A stretch of 9,778 nucleotides of DNA. Origin: JANNHP01 sp031404455. Its GTDB lineage: Bacteria > Planctomycetota > JAJSAM01 > JAJVHW01. A model generated the notes under the pieces. It was not told the DNA's origin, searched no databases, and saw only the letters and a program-made list of their open reading frames with translations. Made by a program: the position numbers and the translations under genes. The stretch covers positions 1 through 9,778 of the forward strand of contig JANNHP010000449.1 in NCBI GenBank assembly GCA_031404455.1. Reading direction: 5' to 3'. Shown here one piece after another: positions 1 to 6,749 of the stretch (its first letter is position 1; every line of letters starts with the position of its first letter).

Positions 1-920
1 CGGATCCTCCGCGGGTCTTCTCGCTCGAGACGAAGACGCCGGAGGCGCCCTGGAGCCCGCCCGCGGGGAAGATCGCCGTCCCCGTCGCCGCCCGTCCCGT
101 CGCCGCCTACACCAAGCTGACGCGCGACGACCTCTGGAACCAGAAGCTCGGCCGCACGGCCGCGGTCTTCCTCGATCCGAGCGCCGTGCGCGAGGACATG
201 ATCACGGACGTGAAGAAGATCTTCGGCCGCGTGCTCGACCACGACAAGCCGGCCGGATACGCCTTCACCGAGAACGACTTCCTCCCCGAGGGCACGCGTC
301 CGGGCCTCGTGGCCGGCATCCCGGCGGGCATGCGCGCGATGCGCGTCGAGCTGAGCAAGGTGCGCGGCCTCTTCGGCCTGATGCCGGGCGACCGCTTCGA
401 CCTCGTCTCGACGGTCGCCGTCTCGACGGACACGAGCCAGGACCTGCGCAAGATGGGCGGCGCCTACGCCGACCGCCTCGCGATGGAGGCGACGGCCGCG
501 GGCCTGACCAAGCAGGCGACCGTCCGCGTCGTCGTGCAGAACGGCATCGTCGTCACGCCCGTGACGACCGTGGAGGTCCCGGTCTCGATCGCGTCGCTGA
601 CGCAGGGCGCCCGCACGAACTCGAAGCCGGTGCAGGAGGTCGTGATCGCGGTCCACCCGGCCGAGGTCGCGGCACTCGCCGAGGCGATGGCCATCGAGGC
701 GGAGCTCTCGGTGGTGCCGCGATCGGGACGTCCCGACGATCCGCAGGACAGCATCACCCCCGACCGCATGCCGAGGAGCCCGTTCGGTCTGGCGCAGGAC
801 GATGCTTCGGCGGAAGGTTCGTCGGTCCGCTTCGTCGAGACGATCGACGGCACCAACCGCGAGATCGTGCCGGTCCCGTCGTCGGGCGGCGGCAAGCCGG
901 AGGCCCCGCGTGCGAAGTGA
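1..920 (+). CDS. cpaB: Flp pilus assembly protein CpaB/RcpC, 5'-truncated by the window edge
   Basis: The reading frame is open from base 3 with no stop before TGA at 918-920, so the true start and the expected N-terminal membrane anchor lie upstream; 305 residues are visible. Visible residues about 22-118 match a SAF-type domain: an opening strand (GKIAVPVAARPV), a middle GRVLDHDKPAGYAFTENDF and the family-typical PAGMRAMRVE. These are followed by PGDRFDLVST near residue 128. Residues about 211-240 (QEVVIAVHPAEVAALAEAMA, then a short strand) resemble the second, RcpC-type part of the family. The last 65 residues are low-complexity, with Asp, Ser, Pro and Gly, and probably flexible. In known Tad systems CpaB/RcpC is a periplasmic or outer-membrane-associated partner of the secretin channel. 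The next gene overlaps its end by 11 bp. An ATG at 186 would give 244 residues but would remove most of the SAF domain, so I treat it as internal. Confidence 0.9.
   Translation, partial: DPPRVFSLETKTPEAPWSPPAGKIAVPVAARPVAAYTKLTRDDLWNQKLGRTAAVFLDPSAVREDMITDVKKIFGRVLDHDKPAGYAFTENDFLPEGTRPGLVAGIPAGMRAMRVELSKVRGLFGLMPGDRFDLVSTVAVSTDTSQDLRKMGGAYADRLAMEATAAGLTKQATVRVVVQNGIVVTPVTTVEVPVSIASLTQGARTNSKPVQEVVIAVHPAEVAALAEAMAIEAELSVVPRSGRPDDPQDSITPDRMPRSPFGLAQDDASAEGSSVRFVETIDGTNREIVPVPSSGGGKPEAPRAK
899..903 (+). promoter_or_regulatory. Ribosome binding site for the tadG-like gene
   Basis: GGAGG lies six bases upstream of the GTG at 910, inside the end of cpaB. It selects GTG 910 over the in-frame ATG at 802, which lies deep inside cpaB and would add 36 residues ahead of the conserved TadG N-terminal motif. 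Confidence 0.7.
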
Positions 921-2226
921 CGTCCGCCTGACGGGCGCGCGCGGCGCGATCGCGATCCAGTTCGCCATGCTGGCGTTCGGGTTCTTCGCGCTCGCAGCCG
1001 TCGTCATCGACGTCCGGCTCGCGTCGCTCGCGCAGCAGCAGATGCAGGTCGCGGCCGATTTCGCGGCGCTCGAGGGGCTCTACGAACGGGGCTTCTATCC
1101 GGCAGGGGATCCGCGAGTCGCCGCCCGCGAGACCGTGAGGCGCGTGTTCGACGACGACCTGCGCCCCGCGAACGGCGACCCGATGAAGTACGGCGCGGGA
1201 CCGCTCCTGGCACTCACCGGCGGCCAGCCGGGGAGCAACGGCAGCGCACTCGTCACCGTCACCGCACCCGGCGTCTACGACCCGGTCCTCGAGCTCAACA
1301 CGGCGAACGCGAGGTCCGGCGACATCGTGCTCGGGCGCTACGTCTCGAGCGACACGGCGCACTTCGAGGCCGCCGACTACTCCCGCACGGACTTCGTGCC
1401 CACGCCGGCGCTGTCGTCCACCGCCGTGCTCGTGCGCTTGAGGCGCACGGCCGACGCGACAGGACTCGACCGGGTGCCCGGCGTCTCCTCCAGCGGACCG
1501 CCGCTCCCGTTCCTCTTCGGGCTCGCGAGCACGATGCACGCGGAGCCGGGGTCGTCGTACAACCCGCGCACCGACGGCCTCAGCGTGTCCGCCACGTCGA
1601 TCGCCGCCACTCGGCGCGCGCTCGAGATCGCGGGCCCCGGGCCGAACTACGGCTACACGACGCTGCAGACGTTCGTGCTCTTCAGCGCCGGCTCGGGCGT
1701 GCCTGCGGGCCAGCCGTTCCCCCGTCCGCCGGGCCAGCCGTACCCGGCGGGCTCGCCGCTCTTCGTCGACTTCTGGGACACGACGCCCGCCGGCACGCCG
1801 ACCGACGTGATCGTGCGGCCCGACGGGTACCTGGAGCGCATCGTCGGCGGAGTCGGCAGCGGCCGCGCCGTCGGATACGTCTCCCGCATCCTCGGCACGC
1901 AGGACAGCCCGGTCACCCGCGTCGGGCAGATCGCCGACATCATCGCGTACCCGTTCTTCTTCCCCGGCGAGACGTTCGTCCCGATCGCGCGGTCGGTGAG
2001 CGGGAACATGAAGGCGATCGGGTTCGGCTGGGTCGGCGTCGAGGACATCTCGGCCGGTGCCGGTCCTCCGCGCGCCCGCATCTACCGCGGAGTCGGCGGC
2101 CTGCGCATCGGCGGCCCGAACGCGGTCTCCGTCCCGGCGCTCGCGGCGCTCGCAGCCGATCCCGCGCTCGTCGTCGCCCACGCCGGCTTTCCAGACGCGA
2201 TCACAGCTCCCGTCCTCGTGAGGTAG
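910..2226 (+). CDS. TadG-like Flp pilus assembly protein (TadE/TadG family N-terminal segment)
   Basis: A 438-residue protein. It starts with a short basic stretch and RGAIAIQFA (residues 11-19), then one membrane segment (about 17-36) ending VVIDVRL, then LAQQQMQVAADFAALEGL (40-57). This is the pattern of TadE/TadG-like N-termini: RGA, a hydrophobic helix, and a following amphipathic helix with an AAD-AAL core. Residues 171-235 (AVLVRLRRT, then GPPLPFLFGLAS, then SVSATSIAA) fit the second part of TadG-like proteins, where a strand is followed by a PLPFLFG-like motif and a SVSAT strand. The C-terminal 200 residues are rich in Gly, Pro and Ser, include a short near-repeat (GQPFPRPP / GQPYPAGSP, 267-282), and match no domain I recognise. 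I see no von Willebrand A metal-site motif, unlike longer TadG proteins. By family it should be held in the inner membrane with the bulk outside the cytoplasm. The 11-bp overlap with cpaB suggests coupled translation. It sits where the secretin gene is found in Caulobacter-type loci. Confidence 0.75.
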   Translation: MRSDVRLTGARGAIAIQFAMLAFGFFALAAVVIDVRLASLAQQQMQVAADFAALEGLYERGFYPAGDPRVAARETVRRVFDDDLRPANGDPMKYGAGPLLALTGGQPGSNGSALVTVTAPGVYDPVLELNTANARSGDIVLGRYVSSDTAHFEAADYSRTDFVPTPALSSTAVLVRLRRTADATGLDRVPGVSSSGPPLPFLFGLASTMHAEPGSSYNPRTDGLSVSATSIAATRRALEIAGPGPNYGYTTLQTFVLFSAGSGVPAGQPFPRPPGQPYPAGSPLFVDFWDTTPAGTPTDVIVRPDGYLERIVGGVGSGRAVGYVSRILGTQDSPVTRVGQIADIIAYPFFFPGETFVPIARSVSGNMKAIGFGWVGVEDISAGAGPPRARIYRGVGGLRIGGPNAVSVPALAALAADPALVVAHAGFPDAITAPVLVR

Positions 2227-2233
2227 GACCGCC

Positions 2234-3469
2234 ATGGTTGAACGAACGATGTACATCCTGGTCGTCGGGCCCGACACGGCGCTGCATGCCGAGGTCTCTT
2301 CCGCCGTCGACGCCCTGCGCCGCACGGGCACCGTGGTCATGCACGCGAAGAGCCTGCGCGACGGCGTCGAGATGTCCCGCAACCGCAATCCGGACCTGAT
2401 CGTGCTCGAGCTCGATCCGACGCCGGAGGAGTTGCAGGGGTTCACGAAGGACGTGGAGCACGTCTCCCCGGAGACGGTCGTGGTCGGCGCGTACCGCGTG
2501 TCGGCGGGCGACGAGGGCTCCGGCGACGGACAGCTCCTCGTCACGGCGATGCGCTGCCGGGTGAAGGACTTCCTCCGGCGCCCCGTGTCGTCGAGCGAGC
2601 TGCAGGACGTGATCGACCGCAACATGGACGGCGGCCAGCGGACGGCGGCCGTGCGGCAGCGCCAGGGCGTGGTGATCGACTTCGTCAGCAACAAGGGCGG
2701 AGTCGGGAAGTCCACGCTCTCGGTGAACACCGCGTGCCTCCTCGCCCAGCGCAACCCGGGCCGTGTGCTCCTCGTGGACGCCTCGCTCCAGCTCGGCGTC
2801 TGTGCGCCCTCCCTCGACATCAACCCGGTGACGACGATCGTCGACGCGGTGAAGGAGCTGTCGCGGCTCGACGAGACGCTCCTGCGCGAGATCGCCATCC
2901 GGCACCCGTGCGGCCTGCACGTGCTCGCGGCGCCGAACGACGCGGTCGAGGCGACCGAGGTCGGCGAGGTGCAGATCTCGCGCGTGCTCGGCGTCGCGCG
3001 GCGGGCGTTCGACTACGTCGTCGTCGACACGTTCCCGCTCGTCGACGCCGTCGCGGTGGCCGGTCTCGACCTCTCGAGCCTCGTCTACTGCATCACGAGC
3101 GACACCGTGCCGAACGTCATCGGCATGGCGCGGTACATCACGGTGCTCGAGCGGCTCGGCGTCTCCAGGAACCGGATGCGCATGGTGCTGAACCACCCGC
3201 AGCCCGGGTTCTCCGGGGCGCTCACGCCCGTGGACGTCGCCTCGCGGCTCGACCGCGACATCGACCACGTCGTGCCCTTCGACAGGAAGGTGCTCGTCGG
3301 CGTGAACCTCGGCGCCCCGCACGCGCTGCGCGCCGCGAAGTGGTACGGGTTCGGCAAGGCGATCCGCGGCATCGCGGACGAGATCGAGTCCCTGAAACCG
3401 ACCGAGGCGGGCGAGCCCGATCCGACGTCGTCGCACGTCGCCCACGAACTGGCTGCGCGGGGCGTCTAG
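2234..3469 (+). CDS. cpaE: CpaE/TadZ: receiver-like domain fused to a MinD/ParA-type ATPase
   Basis: A 411-residue protein. Residues 7-128 form a receiver-like domain (strand YILVVG, then PDLIVLELDP at 53-62, then VKDFLRRPVSSSELQDVI at 110-127). The position equivalent to the phospho-acceptor Asp in the usual D-L-x-L-L-D strand is Glu59, so classical phosphorylation is unlikely. Residues 145-388 form a MinD/ParA-type ATPase: deviant Walker A KGGVGKST (154-161; signature Lys154, P-loop Lys159), VLLVDASLQLG with Asp182, Walker B strand YVVVDTFP with Asp265, and the late motif VPFDRKVLVGVNLGAPHAL (347-365) typical of CpaE. A 23-residue tail rich in Glu, Pro and Ser follows. In other bacteria CpaE/TadZ sets the cellular location of the Tad machine and recruits the assembly ATPase. 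ATG 2234 is chosen because TAGGA (2224-2228), which overlaps the upstream stop codon, lies five bases before it. The cpaF start follows the stop after two bases. Confidence 0.92.
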   Translation: MVERTMYILVVGPDTALHAEVSSAVDALRRTGTVVMHAKSLRDGVEMSRNRNPDLIVLELDPTPEELQGFTKDVEHVSPETVVVGAYRVSAGDEGSGDGQLLVTAMRCRVKDFLRRPVSSSELQDVIDRNMDGGQRTAAVRQRQGVVIDFVSNKGGVGKSTLSVNTACLLAQRNPGRVLLVDASLQLGVCAPSLDINPVTTIVDAVKELSRLDETLLREIAIRHPCGLHVLAAPNDAVEATEVGEVQISRVLGVARRAFDYVVVDTFPLVDAVAVAGLDLSSLVYCITSDTVPNVIGMARYITVLERLGVSRNRMRMVLNHPQPGFSGALTPVDVASRLDRDIDHVVPFDRKVLVGVNLGAPHALRAAKWYGFGKAIRGIADEIESLKPTEAGEPDPTSSHVAHELAARGV

Positions 3470-3471
3470 CC

Positions 3472-4914
3472 GTGCCGGAGAACCTCCGCCCCGACGACGT
3501 CTCCGAGCCCGAAGTGAAGGCCCGCGCTCTCTTCAGGGACTCGGTCACGACGAACGCGCGCGAACGGCTGACGCGGCGTTCGCTCGCGACGCCCATGCGG
3601 CAGGGTGGCCGCCGCGTCGCCGAGGAGCCGGACAGGAAGCGCGGCTCCGCCGACTTCCTCGAGACCAAGGGCTGGCTGCAGAACCGCCTGCTCGAGGAGA
3701 TCGGCGAGAAGGTCGAGATCGGCGCGGGCAACGCCGACGTCGAGGAGTTCGTCCGGCAGTTCGTCGACCGGGTCCTCGAGACCGAGCGGATCACGCTGAA
3801 CGCTCAGGAGCGCGAGCGTCTCGCGGTCGAACTCGCCGAGGAGGCCGTGGGCCTCGGCCCGCTCTCGCCGCTGATGGTCGATCCGGCCATCACCGACATC
3901 CTCGTCAACGGACCCGACGCGGTCTACGTGGAGCGCTTCGGCCGCATCACGCGCACCGAGGTGAAGTTCCGCGACAACGACCACGTGCTGCGCGTCATCG
4001 AGCGCATCGCCGCATCCGTCGGCCGCCGCATCGACCAGTCCTCGCCGATGGTGGACCTGCGCCTCGCCGACGGCAGCCGCGTGAACGCCACGATCCCCCC
4101 GGCGTCGATCGACTACCCGACGATCTCCATCCGCAGGTTCGGCAAGCAGCGCCTGCGCCGCGCCAACCTTGTCGAGCTCGGGATGATGTCGCGCGAGCAG
4201 GTGCTCTTCCTCGAGCACGCGGTGCGCGGACGTCTCAACATCCTGCTCTCGGGCGGCACGGGCGCCGGCAAGTCGACGCTCCTCGGCGCTCTCGCCGAGG
4301 CGATCCCGTCCGACGAGCGCATCGTGACGATCGAGGACACGGCCGAACTCATGCTCGACCAGGAGAACGTCGTGCGGCTCGAGACCCGGCCGCCGAACGT
4401 GGAGGGGCGCGGGCAGATCACCATGCGCGACCTCCTCATCAACGCGCTGCGCATGCGCCCGTCGCGGCTCATCGTCGGCGAGGTGCGCGGCGGCGAGGCG
4501 CTCGAACTGATGCAGGCCCTGAACACCGGCCACGACGGCGGGCTCTCCACGCTCCACGCCAACTCGCCGCGCGACGCGCTCGCGCGCCTCGAGACCCTCG
4601 TGCTCATGGCCGGGATCGAACTGCCGTCGCGAGCGATCCGCGAGCAGATCGTCTCGGCGCTCCATCTCGTCGTGCACGTGAAGCGCTACGAGGACGGCGT
4701 GCGCAGGATCGAGAGCATCGCCGAGATCGTGGGGCTCGAGGGCACGACCCCCCAGCTCCAGGACATCTTCCGCTTCGAGCGCCAGGAGAAGCGCGGCCGC
4801 CGTGTCGTGGGCGAGTTCGTCCCGACGGGCACCGTGCCGCGCGTCGTCGAGGAACTGCGCACGATCGGCGAGGACGTCCCGATGAGCCTCTTCCGCCGGG
4901 CCGGGAGACCGTAG
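3472..4914 (+). CDS. cpaF: CpaF/TadA: Tad secretion/assembly ATPase
   Basis: A 480-residue type II/IV secretion-type hexameric ATPase that powers Flp pilin assembly from the cytoplasmic face. Residues 1-60 are a charged, probably flexible leader; 60-125 are helical; 126-235 are the N-terminal beta domain (ITDILVNGPDAVYVERFGRI, then DLRLADGSRVNATIPP, then ISIRRF). The RecA-like domain carries Walker A GGTGAGKST (261-269), the Asp box IVTIEDTAEL (284-293), the Walker B region SRLIVGEVRGGEA (331-343) with Glu337, and the His box GGLSTLHANS (356-365) with His362. All expected catalytic motifs are present, so the enzyme looks active. GTG 3472 is chosen because it lies two bases after the cpaE stop. 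No strong Shine-Dalgarno sequence precedes it, so coupling to cpaE is likely. A GTG at 3514 or an ATG at 3595 would remove only leader residues and cannot be excluded. The stop codon abuts the tadB start directly. Confidence 0.95.
   Translation: MPENLRPDDVSEPEVKARALFRDSVTTNARERLTRRSLATPMRQGGRRVAEEPDRKRGSADFLETKGWLQNRLLEEIGEKVEIGAGNADVEEFVRQFVDRVLETERITLNAQERERLAVELAEEAVGLGPLSPLMVDPAITDILVNGPDAVYVERFGRITRTEVKFRDNDHVLRVIERIAASVGRRIDQSSPMVDLRLADGSRVNATIPPASIDYPTISIRRFGKQRLRRANLVELGMMSREQVLFLEHAVRGRLNILLSGGTGAGKSTLLGALAEAIPSDERIVTIEDTAELMLDQENVVRLETRPPNVEGRGQITMRDLLINALRMRPSRLIVGEVRGGEALELMQALNTGHDGGLSTLHANSPRDALARLETLVLMAGIELPSRAIREQIVSALHLVVHVKRYEDGVRRIESIAEIVGLEGTTPQLQDIFRFERQEKRGRRVVGEFVPTGTVPRVVEELRTIGEDVPMSLFRRAGRP
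4903..4907 (+). promoter_or_regulatory. Ribosome binding site for tadB
   Basis: GGGAG lies seven bases upstream of GTG 4915, within the last codons of cpaF. It supports the GTG directly after the cpaF stop as the tadB start. Confidence 0.6.
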
Positions 4915-5775
4915 GTGCTCCCCGCCCTCCTCTCTGCCGCGGCGCTCGCCCTCGTGGCGTTCGTCGTCTTCGTGATGCTCGGTTCGCACCGCCGTCACCA
5001 GGCGCTGCTGCGCCTCGATGAGAGCGGCGTCGCCGCGAAGCGCGGGGACTTCGGCGGCGACCGCGTGCCGAGGCCGGTCCTCACGCGGCACCGCTGGCTG
5101 ACGATCCTGATCGGCGGCGCCGTGGGCGTCGCCGCGACGCTCGTGCTCGGGTGGCCGCTGTGGCTCTCGATCGCCGTCGGCTTCGTCGTCGCGGCGATCG
5201 CCTGGATCATCGAGGACTTCATCGCCGTGAAGCGCGAGCTCGAGGTCGAGGAGCAGACCGCTGACGCGATCGACCTCATGGTCTCGGCGCTGCGCGCCGG
5301 CACGAGCCTCGTCGACGCGATCCGCATCGCGGCGCAGGAATCGAGGAAGCCCGTGCGTCCGGCGATCGAGGAGGTCGTGCAGCGTCTCGACCTCGGCGAC
5401 GACCCGGACGCCATCTTCCGCGACTTCAGCCTGCGCGTTCCCGTGGAGACGGCCCGGGTCCTCGCGTTCAGCCTGACCGTCCACTGGCGCGTCGGCGGCG
5501 GGATGGCGCGCGCGCTGGCCAGCGTCTCGCAGAGCTCGCGGCACCGGATCGAGTTCTTCCGCCGCGTGCGTTCGCAGGCGACCGAGGGCCGCGCGTCGCT
5601 GATCGGCATGCTCGGGATCACGTACCTCCTGACGCTGATGCTCTGGCGCGCCTACCCCGCGCGCTTCGAGGGGTTCTTCGCCTCGTCCGTCGGGATCGCG
5701 CTCACCACCACGGTGCTCCTGCTCCAGGGGATCGGGCTCGTGTGGACGACGGCGCTGACGAGGATCAAACCCTGA
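4915..5775 (+). CDS. tadB: TadB: Tad inner-membrane platform protein
   Basis: A 286-residue polytopic membrane protein with a type II secretion F-like (T2SSF) domain. Hydrophobic segments lie at about 2-22, 62-79, 81-98, 226-244 and 257-280. The cytoplasmic domain (about 112-220) contains EEQTADAIDLMVSALRAGTSLVDAI (112-136), the usual TadB/TadC opening in which a helix ends in an A-L-R-A-G-x-S-L turn, and later WRVGGGMARALASVSQSSRHR (191-211), which fits the family-typical GG-x-A-x-AL-x-x-V segment. TadB pairs with TadC to form the inner-membrane platform on which the CpaF motor acts. Translation starts with GTG immediately after the cpaF stop, and its stop overlaps the tadC start (TGATG), so cpaF, tadB and tadC are probably made in linked amounts. 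Length is normal for TadB. Confidence 0.92.
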   Translation: MLPALLSAAALALVAFVVFVMLGSHRRHQALLRLDESGVAAKRGDFGGDRVPRPVLTRHRWLTILIGGAVGVAATLVLGWPLWLSIAVGFVVAAIAWIIEDFIAVKRELEVEEQTADAIDLMVSALRAGTSLVDAIRIAAQESRKPVRPAIEEVVQRLDLGDDPDAIFRDFSLRVPVETARVLAFSLTVHWRVGGGMARALASVSQSSRHRIEFFRRVRSQATEGRASLIGMLGITYLLTLMLWRAYPARFEGFFASSVGIALTTTVLLLQGIGLVWTTALTRIKP

Positions 5776-6710
5776 TGCTCGGACTCTCCGCCACCGCCGC
5801 CCTCGTGATCGTGGTCCTCCTGATCGTGATCGCCTTCGCCATCGCCGCCGCCGTGGCGAGCGGGCGCCGCGGGATCGCGCGCTCGCGCCTCGGGCTCTCC
5901 GGCGACACGGGGCACGAGTTCGACGCGGTCGACACCAGCGACGAGCCGCTCGGCACGGGCATTCGGCGATGGCTCGGCCTCGCGGGCTTCCGCGGAAGCG
6001 CCGCGACCGCCGTCTTCCTCGCGATTCTCGTGATCGCCGGCGCCACGGGACTCCTCGTCGCGACGATCCTCGGCGGCTCGGGGGCGGTCGCCGTCCTCGT
6101 CGACGGCCTCGACTCGATCCCCGGCGAGTTCGGCCAGGTGCTGATCCCGCTCGTCGCCGCGGCGCCGTGGATCCTCCTCGTGCTCTTCGCAGCGTTCCCG
6201 ATCCTCGTCGTCCGGTCGCTCCGGCGCTCGAGGGCCGAGGCCGCGGAGCGCGAACTGCCGGTCCTGCTCGAACTCTTCGCCACGCTCGCGGAGGCGGGGC
6301 TCGGGTTCGACGCGGCGCTCGCGGAGATCCTCGAGTCCGACCAGGGCACCGGCTACCTCGCCGACGAGTTCCGCAACTTCCAGCGCGAGACGCTGTCGGG
6401 CGTGCCGCGCGTCAAGTGCCTCCGGCGTCTCGCGCGCCGGGTCGACGTGCCCACGTTCTCGACGTTCATCTCGAGCCTCGTGCACGCGGAGCAGGGCGGA
6501 CTCGGCCTCTCCGACGTGCTCCGGATCCAGGCGGACGACATGCGCAACCGGCGCCGCGAGACCGCGATGATGAAGGCGCAGTCGCTTCCGGTGAAGCTCG
6601 TCTTCCCGCTGGTCCTCTGCTTCCTGCCGGCCCTCTTCGTCTTCACGCTCGGGCCGGCGTTCTACACGTTCTTCAAGGTGACCGACGCCGTCACAGGCAA
6701 CATCAGGTGA
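5775..6710 (+). CDS. tadC: TadC: Tad inner-membrane platform protein
   Basis: A 311-residue polytopic membrane protein. Hydrophobic segments lie at about 5-28, 77-99, 121-146 and 274-296. The T2SSF-like domain (about 158-270) has ELPVLLELFATLAEAGLGFDAALAEI (160-185), a good match to the TadC consensus, and HAEQGGLGLSDVLRIQADDMR (237-257). The C-terminus SLPVKLVFPLVLCFLPALF (270-288) followed by GPAF is the most characteristic TadC segment. It is the partner of TadB in the platform complex. ATG 5775 overlaps the tadB stop by one base and has GAGGA at 5760-5764, ten bases upstream. A GTG at 5742 in the same frame would add 11 hydrophilic residues and lacks a comparable ribosome site, so I prefer 5775. 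Confidence 0.92.
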   Translation: MLGLSATAALVIVVLLIVIAFAIAAAVASGRRGIARSRLGLSGDTGHEFDAVDTSDEPLGTGIRRWLGLAGFRGSAATAVFLAILVIAGATGLLVATILGGSGAVAVLVDGLDSIPGEFGQVLIPLVAAAPWILLVLFAAFPILVVRSLRRSRAEAAERELPVLLELFATLAEAGLGFDAALAEILESDQGTGYLADEFRNFQRETLSGVPRVKCLRRLARRVDVPTFSTFISSLVHAEQGGLGLSDVLRIQADDMRNRRRETAMMKAQSLPVKLVFPLVLCFLPALFVFTLGPAFYTFFKVTDAVTGNIR

Positions 6711-6722
6711 CGACGACGTCGA

Positions 6723-6729
6723 AGGGAGG
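6723..6729 (+). promoter_or_regulatory. Ribosome binding site for the TPR lipoprotein gene
   Basis: AGGGAGG lies six bases upstream of GTG 6736. It is one of the strongest Shine-Dalgarno matches in the window and fixes the start. An ATG at 6757 would also leave a signal peptide but is 27 bases from this site. Confidence 0.75.
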
Positions 6730-6749
6730 CCGGCCGTGAAAGGCCGGTT
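6728..6749 (+). promoter_or_regulatory. Hairpin with the lipoprotein start codon in its loop
   Basis: CCGGCC (6730-6735) and GGCCGG (6742-6747) are perfect inverse complements around the six-base loop GTGAAA, whose first three bases are the start codon. Two G-U pairs (6729/6748 and 6728/6749) could lengthen the stem and would cover the last bases of the Shine-Dalgarno sequence. This could tune translation, but a GC-rich stem of this length can also arise by chance. Confidence 0.35.

Noticed and set aside
754..3445. Overlapping long minus-strand frames (714 and 414 codons) opposite tadG and cpaE
   Set aside because: Same composition-driven shadow effect; the + strand carries the TadG and CpaE motifs.
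3466..5544. A 692-codon open frame on the minus strand opposite cpaF and tadB
   Set aside because: It is the shadow of two well-supported genes with all family motifs on the + strand; the minus-strand product is a low-complexity mix of Arg, Asp, His and Ala.
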